Assembly: GCA_023408815.1 (NCBI GenBank)
Contig: JAEYJO010000068.1
Coordinates: forward strand, 1-63,733
Direction of reading: 5' to 3'
DNA length: 63,733 bases
Origin: Bacillota bacterium
GTDB lineage: Bacteria > Bacillota > Clostridia > Lachnospirales > Lachnospiraceae
This document shows positions 35,492-45,259 of this stretch, one piece after another; position 1 is the first letter of the stretch, and every line of letters begins with the position of its first letter. The translations under genes and the position numbers were made by a program. The notes beneath the pieces were generated by a model. That model did no database searches. It had not been told where the DNA came from and saw only the letters and a program-made list of their open reading frames with translations.

Positions 35492-35713
35492 TATGCCACG
35501 TTATAAATTTTCACATAATTATTTAAGTGCTCAAAAAACGTTAACTCTGGATTGATTCCATGCCTGGATTATCATATAATTAAGTTGGTTATAAAAGCAA
35601 TGAATTCAAAGGTGCGGTAAGAAATTCGAGAAAGAAAAAAGAGATACATATTCGCGGCTGGCATTTGATATTGCCATGTCCAACAGAAAAGGAGTGGAAG
35701 GAGAAGGGGAAGT

Positions 35714-36862
35714 ATGAGGTATAGGAAATTGGGGAAAACGGGGATGGAGGCCGGTATTATTGGTCTGGGTACCGAGCATCTGGATGGGAAGGACTATGAA
35801 GTCGTGAAGGAAACCCTCGATGCAGCCTTGGAAAATGGCATAAATATGATGGACGTGTTCATGCCGGGCAGCGATATTCGCCAGAAGATCGGCAAAGCCA
35901 TAAAGGGCAATCGGGATAAGTTCATGCTTCAGGGTCATATCGGCTCGACGGATATAAATTATCAGTATGACATTTCAAGAGATCTTGCGACCTGCAAGAA
36001 GTACTTTGAAGGGCTGCTGACCGATTTGGGTACCGACTATATTGATTTTGGAATGCTCTTTTTTATCGACAGCGAGCATCACTTCGACGAAGTATTTCAT
36101 TCTGATATCGTGCGCTATGCGGAAAGCCTGAAACAAAAGGGAATAATAAGGGGAATAGGTGCCAGCTCCCATAATCCTGTCATAGCTAAAAGGGTAGTGG
36201 AAACGGGAATTGTGGACTTGCTGATGTTCAGCATTAATCCTGCGTTCGATATGATTCCGGCAGATGTGGATGCACTGAATACCCTGAGCGAGGGCTTTGA
36301 CACAAGCAGGATGCTGGAAATCGATAAAAAGCGGCTGGAGCTTTATAAGACATGTGAAAAGCTGGATATTCCGATTACGGTAATGAAGACATTGGGCGGC
36401 GGAAAGCTGCTTTCCCGGGAGCAGACCCCTTTTTCCAAACCCCTTACAGTAAACCAGTGCATTCATTATGCGCTTACAAGACCTGCTGTGGCCAGCGTTA
36501 TGGTAGGCTGTCAGAGCAGAAAACAAATAGAAGATGCAGTTTCTTACTTGGATACGGATCCGGCCGGGTTGGATTACACAGAGGTGATTCGTGGAATGAA
36601 CAGCGATTTCAAGGGAAGCTGTGTTTATTGCAATCACTGTCAGCCCTGCCCTGCAGGAATAGACATTGCGGCGGTCACCAAATATCTGGACATTGCCGTC
36701 ATGGATAAGAGTGCGGCAGATAAAGGAATAGGGCAGCACTACAGAGATCTGTCCTCACACGCTTCCGATTGCATCGAGTGCGGGAGCTGCGAAGGGAAAT
36801 GTCCGTTTTCAGTTTCGGTAATAGTGAATATGAAAACTGCGGCAACAGTTTTTGGAGTATAA
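35714..36862 (+). CDS. Aldo/keto reductase-like Fe-S protein lacking the catalytic tetrad
   Basis: This 382-aa protein has the same architecture as the gene at 33799: an AKR barrel, then two Cys clusters (CVYCNHCQPCPAG and CIECGSCEGKCPF). Of the tetrad only Asp47 remains. By alignment the Tyr position is Gly52, the Lys position is His75 (LQGHIGS) and the His position is Phe116 (IDFGMLFF). The barrel is otherwise intact and the frame is clean, so the change looks settled rather than decayed. It may bind a nucleotide or act only in electron transfer. GAAGGAG precedes the ATG. Confidence 0.88.
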   Translation: MRYRKLGKTGMEAGIIGLGTEHLDGKDYEVVKETLDAALENGINMMDVFMPGSDIRQKIGKAIKGNRDKFMLQGHIGSTDINYQYDISRDLATCKKYFEGLLTDLGTDYIDFGMLFFIDSEHHFDEVFHSDIVRYAESLKQKGIIRGIGASSHNPVIAKRVVETGIVDLLMFSINPAFDMIPADVDALNTLSEGFDTSRMLEIDKKRLELYKTCEKLDIPITVMKTLGGGKLLSREQTPFSKPLTVNQCIHYALTRPAVASVMVGCQSRKQIEDAVSYLDTDPAGLDYTEVIRGMNSDFKGSCVYCNHCQPCPAGIDIAAVTKYLDIAVMDKSAADKGIGQHYRDLSSHASDCIECGSCEGKCPFSVSVIVNMKTAATVFGV

Positions 36863-36900
36863 CGATTAGGAAAATAGCCATAGATTTGCCATAAGAAGGG

Positions 36901-36937
36901 GAGCAGCATATCACAGGATGATTATCTGCTCATTTTA
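36901..36937 (+). terminator. Weak terminator after the second AKR gene
   Basis: GAGCAG pairs with CTGCTC around a 19-nt loop, then ATTTTAT. Confidence 0.5.
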
Positions 36938-36978
36938 TATTATATTGGATCCGAAGATGGGAAAGTGAGGGATTGTTC

Positions 36979-38748
36979 ATGAAGAAATGGTTTGTCAATT
37001 TAAATATTCGAAGTAAATTTCTATATTGTTTTGTGGGAATAACGATTACGTTTCTATTGGTGATTGCCATATTGCTTTATTCCGTTGCTGCGGACATGAT
37101 ACTGGACCAGACGATAGAACAGTCACAGGAAACCATACGGGAATTATCTTTGAATATCGATCATTATTTCAATTTGGTGCAGAATTCTTTTGAATACATA
37201 GCGAGCAATAATAATGTGCAGGCTGAGTTGACCAGTACGGACCCTTTTCGTTCGGATGGAAAAGAAGTATTCAGCTATTTTTCCATACCGGGACAAATCA
37301 GGAGACTGCTGCTGCAAATGTATTCCAGTGTTTATATGAACGACATCAATCTATATGGATATAACGGAGCAAGCTACGTGCTTCAAAACGGTTATTCCGA
37401 CATCGTGTATGACGGTGCAGAAATAGAAAGCTATGCAAAGGAAGGGAACGGAAAGTGTGTTTTTTACAATGACGAAGAAGAGACGGGACATATACATGTG
37501 GCGAAGCTTATCAAAGATTCTCTGACGATGGAACCCATAGGAATTCTGCAGGCCTCCATTAAGGTCAGCTATCTGGACAAGATGACGGAAAAGGTGAAGC
37601 TTGCCACAAACGGAAAAATAATACTGTTGGACAACAATCGTCAGGCGATTATTAACGACCTGGGCGTGGATACGATCAATTTGGAGTCTTATGTAAAAGA
37701 GAATTCAGGCGCTTTTATTTATACGACGGAGGAAGGAAAATATTGGTGCGTCTATCAGGTAAGCTCAACAACGCATTTTATATTAATCGGCCTGATTCCC
37801 GTAAGTTATATCCATCAAGGATTAAAGGACTTTCAGCGGATAACTGCTATGGTGATAGTTATCGGCATCATCGCCTGTTTCATGCTCTCGAAAAAGTTAG
37901 CCAAGCTCATCGTTGAGCCTATTGAAAAAACGAGTGTGGCTATGCGGCAATTCGCAGACGGCGATTTTACGATACGCCTGCCGGAAGGAAGAACGGATGA
38001 AATCGGTAATATGAATACGGTGTTCAACCATACGATTGTCCAGGTGGAGACACTTTTGAAAAAAGTGGTGGGAGCAGAGGCTATCAGCAAGGATATGGAG
38101 TTCAAAGCATTGCAGGCACAGATAAATCCCCATTTCCTTTATAACGTGCTGGATACGATCAACTGGATGGCCAGGAAGAAGGGGGAGGAGAATATCTGCC
38201 ATATGGTAACTGCAATCAGTAATCTTATGCGGGGAAGTATCAGCAATAAGAAAAGTATGGTTTCGCTGAAGGAAGAAATGAATTATGTGCGCGATTACAT
38301 TTACATACAGGAAACCAGATATAAGGACCGGTTTAACACTTATTTTTCTATGGAAGAAAAACTGAACGAATTTCAGATCCCTAAGATGACTATTCAGACC
38401 CTGGTGGAAAATGCAATCGTACATGGAGTGGAGAATGCCACTTGGGAATGTGAATTGACGATTTCTATAGAAAAAAGAGAAGACAAGGCATCTATATTAA
38501 TTAAGGATACCGGAGTGGGGATAGAACCGGAAAAGTTAAAGAATCTCATGGAGAAGAGGGAGGAAGAGGAGAAAACGGCGGAAAGGACTCATACCAATCT
38601 AGGCCTTTATGCGGTAAAGCAGCGGCTTGATTATGTATATAACGGACAGGCACAGATGGAAATTGTATCCGAATTGGGAAAAGGCACAGAAATCCGTATC
38701 TTACTGCCGCTTGGAGAAATGAAAGAAGGAGACATTACATGGAATTGA
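36979..38748 (+). CDS. YesM-type sensor histidine kinase
   Basis: This 589-aa membrane kinase has a TM helix near residues 13-37, an extracellular sensing domain to about 275, a second TM helix, HAMP (about 300-355), a His_kinase domain with the phospho-acceptor in QINPHFLYNVLDTINW, and an ATPase domain with VENAIVHGVE and DTGVGI. This class usually senses extracellular sugars and controls a neighbouring ABC importer, here the operon at 40491-45013. ATG 36979 is chosen, with GAGGGA upstream. The stop overlaps the regulator gene by 10 bp. Confidence 0.93.
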   Translation: MKKWFVNLNIRSKFLYCFVGITITFLLVIAILLYSVAADMILDQTIEQSQETIRELSLNIDHYFNLVQNSFEYIASNNNVQAELTSTDPFRSDGKEVFSYFSIPGQIRRLLLQMYSSVYMNDINLYGYNGASYVLQNGYSDIVYDGAEIESYAKEGNGKCVFYNDEEETGHIHVAKLIKDSLTMEPIGILQASIKVSYLDKMTEKVKLATNGKIILLDNNRQAIINDLGVDTINLESYVKENSGAFIYTTEEGKYWCVYQVSSTTHFILIGLIPVSYIHQGLKDFQRITAMVIVIGIIACFMLSKKLAKLIVEPIEKTSVAMRQFADGDFTIRLPEGRTDEIGNMNTVFNHTIVQVETLLKKVVGAEAISKDMEFKALQAQINPHFLYNVLDTINWMARKKGEENICHMVTAISNLMRGSISNKKSMVSLKEEMNYVRDYIYIQETRYKDRFNTYFSMEEKLNEFQIPKMTIQTLVENAIVHGVENATWECELTISIEKREDKASILIKDTGVGIEPEKLKNLMEKREEEEKTAERTHTNLGLYAVKQRLDYVYNGQAQMEIVSELGKGTEIRILLPLGEMKEGDITWN

Positions 38749-40352
38749 GCATTATGATACTGGACGACGAATATATCATTTTAGACGGGCTCTCCTCCTT
38801 TCCATGGGAAGCTTTCAGATGCAGGGTAACGGCTGTTGCAAGAAATGGAAATGAAGGAATGGAAATGCTTCGGGAAGCAGCACCGGATATCATATTAAGC
38901 GATATCAAGATGCCGGGAATGGACGGATTGGAATTTTCCTCCAAAGCAAAAGAAATGTTTCCCGAGGTAACGATTATTCTTCTGACCGGATACGATAGCT
39001 TTGAGTTCGCCAAACAAGCGATTAGTACCGGAGTGAAAGAATATTTGCTTAAACCTATCGACTACGATGTAATGAAACAGACGATAGATAAAATTGCGGC
39101 AGAGGTAAGAGAGAATAAAAGACAAAACGATCATTTTCAAAATTTGAAAAGACACTTTAACAACTCGCTTCCTCTTTTAAGGGCGCATTTCGTTTCCAAT
39201 CTGCTTCATGGCAGGTTTCAGGGAAGGAATGAGTTAAAGGCGCAGGAAGATTCTTTAAACATGAAGATCGATAAGTTTTTGGTTGCAGTGGGGAAAAAGG
39301 TAATAGGAGCGAAACGAATAGAGGAATGCGATAAGTGGATCGAGGAATTTGCTTATATCAATATATTTGAAGAAATCTTTGAACGCTTTCATATTCGTGT
39401 GTTGAGCGATTATAGTATGGCGACACTGGAATATAATTTCATTTTGCTGTTCAATCCGCAGGATAGGGATGACGAATGTATTGACATGGCGCTAAAGGCT
39501 TGCAAAAAGATACAGGAGGAAGTGAAAAAATATTGCGGTGAGGTAATGAATTTCGGAATCAGTAATATGTCACAGGATTGCTATGATGCCAGCAACCAGT
39601 ATCGTAAGGCCCAGGAGGCATGCAGACAGTGCGTATATCTTGGGAATGATGTGATCTTGAAATATCAGGACATTCATTATAAAAGTCGAAAGGAGTTTAA
39701 TATTACTACCGGAGAAAAAAGTCATCTCATGATGACACTTTTTCAAGGGGAATTCCCCAAAGTAGAGGTAGAGCTCAAGGCGATTTTTGAAAAGACGGAA
39801 TCGGACATCGGCAACAAAAAGTTCTCGGCTATGGATTTACTGCTGAGCTGTATGAAATTTCCATATACCTGTGCGGTACAGAGCGATGTCAGCGACAAAG
39901 AATGGGATGTTTCAATTCTACAGGATGCAATCGGTAAAATTGCGCAATGTAAAGATGTAGAGGAAATAGAAAGCTGCCTTCTGAGGAACTTCTCGACGCT
40001 TATCAAGTTAAATACGGAAAATGCGGACGAAAGAAACAAAATGCTGGTGCAAAATATATTGAGCCATATTGAAAGCAATTATGCAAGTGACTTGTCCATG
40101 GAGGAGCTGACCGAACGGTTTCATGTGAGCAGGACCTATATCAGCCGGCTTTTAAAGAAATATGCGGGTAAGAGCTTTCTGGAATATTTAACGGATGTGC
40201 GGTTTAAAAATGTGGAGTGCTTTATGGCAGAGAATAAGTACAAGCAATATGAAATTGCAGAAATGGTAGGATATCGGGATTTCAGCTATTATATAAAAGT
40301 GTTTAAACGCCGGTATGGAATTACGCCTAATGAGTATAAAAAACATGTTTAA
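38739..40352 (+). CDS. YesN-type response regulator with AraC output domain
   Basis: This 537-aa protein has a receiver domain (phospho-Asp55 in ILSDIKMPGMDG; Lys in YLLKPID), a long central region to about 430, and a C-terminal AraC double helix-turn-helix (MEELTERFHVSRTYISRLLKKYAGKSF; EMVGYRDFSYYIKVFKRRYGITPNEY). It is translationally coupled to the kinase. It should activate the sugar operon that starts 138 bp downstream. No clear binding repeat is visible in that gap. Confidence 0.93.
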   Translation: MELSIMILDDEYIILDGLSSFPWEAFRCRVTAVARNGNEGMEMLREAAPDIILSDIKMPGMDGLEFSSKAKEMFPEVTIILLTGYDSFEFAKQAISTGVKEYLLKPIDYDVMKQTIDKIAAEVRENKRQNDHFQNLKRHFNNSLPLLRAHFVSNLLHGRFQGRNELKAQEDSLNMKIDKFLVAVGKKVIGAKRIEECDKWIEEFAYINIFEEIFERFHIRVLSDYSMATLEYNFILLFNPQDRDDECIDMALKACKKIQEEVKKYCGEVMNFGISNMSQDCYDASNQYRKAQEACRQCVYLGNDVILKYQDIHYKSRKEFNITTGEKSHLMMTLFQGEFPKVEVELKAIFEKTESDIGNKKFSAMDLLLSCMKFPYTCAVQSDVSDKEWDVSILQDAIGKIAQCKDVEEIESCLLRNFSTLIKLNTENADERNKMLVQNILSHIESNYASDLSMEELTERFHVSRTYISRLLKKYAGKSFLEYLTDVRFKNVECFMAENKYKQYEIAEMVGYRDFSYYIKVFKRRYGITPNEYKKHV

Positions 40353-40360
40353 TTTGAAAG

Positions 40361-40410
40361 TAGGATATTTGTGTTCAAAACAGCTAAGTTGTGCACAAAT
40401 GTCCTATTTT
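40361..40410 (+). terminator. Terminator after the two-component genes
   Basis: TAGGATATTTGTG pairs with CACAAATGTCCTA with one bulge, followed by TTTT. Confidence 0.7.
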
Positions 40411-40425
40411 GCACTGTATTTTCGA

Positions 40426-40454
40426 TTGAGAGTAAAGAAAGTGTAAGCTAAAAT
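40426..40454 (+). promoter_or_regulatory. Promoter of the GH32 sugar operon
   Basis: TTGAGA (40426-40431) and TAAAAT (40449-40454) are separated by 17 bp, about 36 bp before the binding-protein gene. Confidence 0.65.
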
Positions 40455-40490
40455 AAAGCTGCTAACAAAGAAAAACAAGGAGGATATAAA

Positions 40491-41825
40491 ATGATGAAAA
40501 AGGTATTAGCATGGTTACTTACGGCAGCTATGACAGCAACAATGCTTATAGGGTGCGGAAGTACGGGCGGACAAAGCGCTACAGGCAGTGAGGCTGCAAA
40601 GACGGGTGAAGTTGCTTCTTCAGAAGAAACCCAGGCAGGGGAAAGAACTAAAATAACGGCACTGTTTCGTGGAAGTGAATCGGGTGAGCAGTATATGATA
40701 TTCGATTATTTGCTTTCTAATTACTGTGAAGAAAATGGTCTGGAATATGAAATCGAACTGGTGAATTCCGATGCGGATTATGTAACAAAATTACAGCTGT
40801 ACATTAATTCCAATACACTTCCTGACATTTTTGGATGCGCAAACGGTTCTTTATCCGCCGCATGTAAGGATATCGATGCGCTGGTAGACATCGGAGCCGA
40901 ACTGGAAAGAAATGGCTATGCGGATAAGATGAACGGAGCGGTTGTCGATTTCCTGACGGATGCGGAGGATGGAAAGCAATATTTATTCCCTCAGGGACTT
41001 TACTGCGAATACTTTATGTACCGCAAAGATTTATTCGAAGCAGCGGGCATTGAAAATCCGCCTGCCACATGGAAAGAGTTCGAAGCGGCTTGTGAGAAAT
41101 TATCTGGAATTGGAGAAATTCCGGTTCTGGTGGCAGGTTCAGAGAATTGGTGCCTGATGAGATACTTATCCTTCCCGTCATGGAGAGTGACAGGTCCTGA
41201 ATTCATTATGAATTATAATGCAGGTGATGAGAAGTTTTCGACCAATGAATCCCAGAAGTCGGGAGTTCAATTGTTATATGACTTGGGGACAAAAGGCTAT
41301 TTCGAACCCGGATTCATGAGCGTAGATTATACTTCAGCCGCAGATTTGTTCTTTGGCGGAACGGGTGCTGTCATGTACAGCGGTTCCGGGCAGATTTCTA
41401 TGGCATCTGATATGTATGACAGCGGACAGCTTGGATTCTTCGCGGTACCGGATGTGGACGGAATGGAGAACATGCCTACTAATGTTCCGATCCATGCAGG
41501 ATTTGCGGAAGCGTTCAACAAGGCTACGTATGATGAAACGATGCAAGATTTCTTCGACTATATGTGTGAGCATTATTCGGAGGCATGCTATAATCAGGCA
41601 AGCATTTTTTCACCCTTTAACGAAGAGATTCAAGAGGGAATGCCGCAGCTTTTTTATGATTTGCAGCCGATGTTCGAAAATGCAGATCAGGCATGGGTAT
41701 CCTGGGATGACAAATTGAGTTCAGAGGTATTGACGAAAATAGTGGATGAACAGCAGAAGCTTGCACAGGGCTCGGTAACGCCTGAAGAATTTAACGCTAC
41801 AGTAGATACCTTTATTCAAAAGTAA
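40491..41825 (+). CDS. Sugar ABC transporter substrate-binding lipoprotein
   Basis: This 444-aa family-1 solute-binding protein has a signal peptide ending at the lipobox LIGC (Cys22), then a linker rich in Ser, Gly and Glu. The mature domain shows PQGLYCEYFMYRKDLFEAAGIENPPATW, typical of oligosaccharide binders. AAGGAGG precedes the ATG pair. Two permease genes and a GH32 enzyme follow, which suggests a fructose-containing oligosaccharide as ligand. Confidence 0.9.
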   Translation: MMKKVLAWLLTAAMTATMLIGCGSTGGQSATGSEAAKTGEVASSEETQAGERTKITALFRGSESGEQYMIFDYLLSNYCEENGLEYEIELVNSDADYVTKLQLYINSNTLPDIFGCANGSLSAACKDIDALVDIGAELERNGYADKMNGAVVDFLTDAEDGKQYLFPQGLYCEYFMYRKDLFEAAGIENPPATWKEFEAACEKLSGIGEIPVLVAGSENWCLMRYLSFPSWRVTGPEFIMNYNAGDEKFSTNESQKSGVQLLYDLGTKGYFEPGFMSVDYTSAADLFFGGTGAVMYSGSGQISMASDMYDSGQLGFFAVPDVDGMENMPTNVPIHAGFAEAFNKATYDETMQDFFDYMCEHYSEACYNQASIFSPFNEEIQEGMPQLFYDLQPMFENADQAWVSWDDKLSSEVLTKIVDEQQKLAQGSVTPEEFNATVDTFIQK

Positions 41826-41850
41826 GGACGTTTAGAAAGGAACATATTAT

Positions 41851-42735
41851 ATGCAGACGACTTTTGGCAAAAAATCCGTAATCATGACCTTTTTGCTTCC
41901 TGCTTTTCTCTTATATACGGTCATGGTCCTGGTATCCATTCTCTGGGCGGGCTATTACAGCTTCTTTTACTGGAGCGGTGTAGGTGAAATGACATTTGCC
42001 GGATTGAATAATTATATTACATTGCTAACATCGGACAGAGCATTCTGGGAAAGTGTATTGCATACGCTGATCTATACCGTTATCTGTGTGACGATCCAGG
42101 TATTCGGCGGGTTGCTGTTCGCTATTTTTCTCACGAGAGTAACCCGATTCCGGGCCGGGCTGCAGACTTTATACTATGTGCCGGTAGTCATTTCCTCGGT
42201 GGCGCTTTGCCAGATTTTTTCCAAGCTTTTTTCGGTTACGCCCACCGGTGTTGTAAACGCTTTGCTCTCGCAGTTCAGCGATAAATTCATCTATATGGAG
42301 TGGATTTCAAATGCCGAACTGGCGCTGTTCATGGCAGCCTTTGCGGAGGCATATAAGTACCTTGGGCTTTACATGGTTATTTTTTATGCAGCGTTAATCG
42401 GTGTGCCAAGTGACTTGACCGAGGCTGCAATTGTGGACGGAGCCGGCGTGTTCAGGCAATACTGGAACATTAAGATTCCGTACATCAAGCCGGTTATTAT
42501 AGCAAACTGCGTACTTGTCTTAAATGGTTCGCTAAGGTCTTTTGAATTTTCTTATCTTCTGACAAAGGGCGGACCGGGAAGTGCTTCAGAACTGATGACT
42601 ACCTATATGTATAAGCAGGCGTTTACCAGTCAGAAATATGGATATGGCAGCAGTGTTGCCATCATGATCGTGATGATCTGCCTGCTGATCGGATTTTTAT
42701 TCAGACGATTTACGACGGATGGAGACGAAGCATGA
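41851..42735 (+). CDS. Sugar ABC transporter permease (MalF/UgpA type)
   Basis: This 294-aa permease has six predicted membrane helices and the EAA motif DLTEAAIVDGAGVFRQYWNIKIP. It partners the permease whose start overlaps its stop by four bases (ATGA). As with the maltose locus, no ATPase gene is nearby; a shared ATPase is expected. Confidence 0.92.
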   Translation: MQTTFGKKSVIMTFLLPAFLLYTVMVLVSILWAGYYSFFYWSGVGEMTFAGLNNYITLLTSDRAFWESVLHTLIYTVICVTIQVFGGLLFAIFLTRVTRFRAGLQTLYYVPVVISSVALCQIFSKLFSVTPTGVVNALLSQFSDKFIYMEWISNAELALFMAAFAEAYKYLGLYMVIFYAALIGVPSDLTEAAIVDGAGVFRQYWNIKIPYIKPVIIANCVLVLNGSLRSFEFSYLLTKGGPGSASELMTTYMYKQAFTSQKYGYGSSVAIMIVMICLLIGFLFRRFTTDGDEA

Positions 42736-43580
42736 AAAAAGAGATGAATACTAAAAAGCTGATATTTAAGATAATGAGATTTGCTGTGGCGGTATTTCTG
42801 CTTTTGATCCAGGTATATCCTATCTTTTATGTGATAATGTCCAGTATGAAGACGAAGGAGGATTTTAGAAATCTGGCGTCCTATGAGCTGCCCTCCGCGC
42901 TGAATCTTAGTAATTACGTAAAGGTGTTCACCCAGAGCCATATGCCGACCTATTTTCAAAACAGCATCATCGTTACCGTCGGAGTATTGATTCCTCTCGT
43001 TCTGATCTCCTTTATGGCGGGCTTTGCTCTGAGCAAAATTAAGTTTAAAGGAAGTAAATTTCTTCTGAATTTCTTCCTTCTGGGATTAATGATTCCTTTT
43101 CAGGTGGCGTTGATTCCGCTATTTACCATATTTAACAGGCTGGGATTGATCGACAGCTACTTGGCCATTATACTGCCGCAGATTGCCTTTTCCCTGTCCT
43201 ATTCCATACAGCTGTTTTATTCCTTCAGCAAGTTTATGCCGGATGAAATTATAGAGGCATCCATTATAGACGGATGTTCTCCTATCAGAAGTTTTTTTTC
43301 CATCGTATTTCCGATGTCAACAAACTCAATTTTGACGGTGGCAACGATGCAGGGGGTGTTCTGCTGGAATGAATACATATGTGCTTATACCTTTACCAGG
43401 AGCACGAATATGAAAACAATTACCCTTGGCCTGAACGATTTTGTGGGAAGCTTCGGGCTGACTGACTGGGGTGCCACCTTTGCGGCCATTACGGTAACGG
43501 TGCTGCCGACTTTCTTATTCTATTTCCTTTGCAGTAAGAAAATGCTGAGTGGAATGACAGCCGGGGCAGTGAAAGGGTAA
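42732..43580 (+). CDS. Sugar ABC transporter permease (MalG/UgpE type)
   Basis: This 282-aa permease of the carbohydrate-uptake type has the EAA motif DEIIEASIIDGCSPIRSFFSI and ends with KKMLSGMTAGAVKG. It is translationally coupled to the preceding permease. With the binding protein it forms the importer; the GH32 gene follows after a short gap. Confidence 0.92.
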   Translation: MKKEMNTKKLIFKIMRFAVAVFLLLIQVYPIFYVIMSSMKTKEDFRNLASYELPSALNLSNYVKVFTQSHMPTYFQNSIIVTVGVLIPLVLISFMAGFALSKIKFKGSKFLLNFFLLGLMIPFQVALIPLFTIFNRLGLIDSYLAIILPQIAFSLSYSIQLFYSFSKFMPDEIIEASIIDGCSPIRSFFSIVFPMSTNSILTVATMQGVFCWNEYICAYTFTRSTNMKTITLGLNDFVGSFGLTDWGATFAAITVTVLPTFLFYFLCSKKMLSGMTAGAVKG

Positions 43581-43618
43581 AGAGTCAACAAATGAAAATG
43601 ATTGAGGAGACAATGAAG

Positions 43619-45013
43619 ATGCACAAATTATATTATCAATTTCCTGAAACATGGTTTGGGGATTGCATGCCGTTTGGATACGGCGATAAGTTCTATCTGT
43701 ATCATCAAAGAGATACGAGAAAGCCCGGCCCTTTCGGCGAACCCTTCGGCTGGGATCTTGCGACGACCTCAGATTTTGTAACTTATGAGGATATGGGCGT
43801 TGCAGTTCCGAGAGGGACGGACGGGGAACAAGACCAGTTTATTTTTGCCGGAAGCGTATTTGAGGCGGAGGGAAAATACCATATTTTCTATACAGGCTAT
43901 AACAGGGATTACCCGAAGCTTGGAAAAGCTTCACAGGTGCTCATGCACGCCTACAGCGACGATTTGCTGCACTGGACCAAATCCCGGGAAGAGCTGACCT
44001 TCTGCCCTCAGGAAGGGTATGACCCGGACGACTGGAGAGACCCGTGGGTGATATGGAATGAAGAAAAAGAAGAATATCTGTTGATTCTGGGCGCCAGAAA
44101 AACAGGGCCCAAGACGAGGCAGACGGGAAGAACTGTCAAGTTCACCTCCAAGGACTTGAAAAACTGGAAGTTCGAGGGTGATTTCTGGGCTCCGGAACTT
44201 TATACCATGCACGAAATGCCTGACCTGTTTAAAATGGGAGATTGGTGGTATCACATCGTTACGGAGTACAGCGACAGAAGCAAGATGATTTATCGTATGA
44301 GCAAGAGCCTGGAAGGTCCGTGGCTGGCGCCGGAGGACGATGCTTTTGACGGGCGTGCATATTATGCCGGAAGGACCTTCTGTCTGGACGGACAGCGTAT
44401 TTTATTCGGCTGGGTTCCCACAAAGGAGGAATGCGACGATAACAAGAACTTCCAGTGGGCCGGAACTTTTGTTGCACATGAGGTATATCAGAGGGAAGAC
44501 GGTACACTGGGGGTAAAGATTCCCGATACGGTTTGGAATGCGTTCCGGGACGAAAAAGCGGCAAAAGATTTTGAAATCAATATGCCGGGTGTACGAACGG
44601 AGACTGTTGTATTCCGAAATACCGGAGATATCTTTAAATGGGAGGCAGATATCAAATTCGCGGCAGGAACTCGTTCTTTCGGAGTGAGATTCTATGAAAA
44701 CGAAGAAAATGCGGAGTCCTATCAATTTATTTTCCAAATACCGGAAAACCGCTATGTCTTTGAGAAGTGCCCGAATTGGCCGTGGCCGGCGAACCAGAAT
44801 ATCGGATTGGAACGGCCGATTGAGCTGGAAGCGCACAGAAGCTATCATCTGCAAATGATTGTAGACGATACGATTGCTACTCTGTATGTAGACGGTGTGG
44901 CGTTGAATACCAGGATATATTCTAAAATGGGAGAGGCGTTATCTTTATTTGCCACGGAAGGAAAGCTTACAGTTAAGAATTGCAGGCTGACCGCAGGTCT
45001 TAAAAATGAATAG
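43619..45013 (+). CDS. GH32-family glycoside hydrolase with variant nucleophile block
   Basis: This 464-aa cytoplasmic enzyme has a five-bladed propeller and C-terminal beta-sandwich of the GH32 fructosidase type. RDP is present (DDWRDPWVIW) and the acid/base Glu lies in HEMPDLF, where ECPD is usual. The first block is WFGDCMPF with Asp15, instead of the canonical NDPNG. This is a distinct subfamily, so invertase, inulinase or another specificity cannot be chosen. ATG 43619 is favoured because GAGGAG lies 9 nt upstream; the frame also has ATGs at 43592 and 43613. It would cleave sugar brought in by the upstream importer. Confidence 0.85.
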   Translation: MHKLYYQFPETWFGDCMPFGYGDKFYLYHQRDTRKPGPFGEPFGWDLATTSDFVTYEDMGVAVPRGTDGEQDQFIFAGSVFEAEGKYHIFYTGYNRDYPKLGKASQVLMHAYSDDLLHWTKSREELTFCPQEGYDPDDWRDPWVIWNEEKEEYLLILGARKTGPKTRQTGRTVKFTSKDLKNWKFEGDFWAPELYTMHEMPDLFKMGDWWYHIVTEYSDRSKMIYRMSKSLEGPWLAPEDDAFDGRAYYAGRTFCLDGQRILFGWVPTKEECDDNKNFQWAGTFVAHEVYQREDGTLGVKIPDTVWNAFRDEKAAKDFEINMPGVRTETVVFRNTGDIFKWEADIKFAAGTRSFGVRFYENEENAESYQFIFQIPENRYVFEKCPNWPWPANQNIGLERPIELEAHRSYHLQMIVDDTIATLYVDGVALNTRIYSKMGEALSLFATEGKLTVKNCRLTAGLKNE

Positions 45014-45028
45014 TCTCTGTTAAAAGTA

Positions 45029-45082
45029 AAAAAGGAATGCCGTTTTATGGATAAATATCCATAGAGCGGCAATTCTTTTTAT
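45029..45082 (+). terminator. Terminator after the GH32 gene
   Basis: AAAGGAATGCCG pairs with CGGCAATTCTTT, with an inner TATGGAT/ATCCATA stem, followed by a T-run. Confidence 0.8.
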
Positions 45083-45259
45083 TGAGACTGTTTTCCGGTA
45101 ATCGAAAAATATACTCCAATAAATTCATTCCTATTTAATGAAAAGAATGCTATAATCATTTCACGATGCTATGCCGGACATTATTCGGCAGCGTTGAGTT
45201 ATAATTTCGATACGGCACACACCCTGAATAAACAAGCAATAAGAAAGGATAAAATAGAT

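Noticed and set aside
35606..35938. 110-codon minus-strand open frame
   Set aside because: It overlaps the start of the second aldo/keto reductase on the other strand and lacks an RBS.
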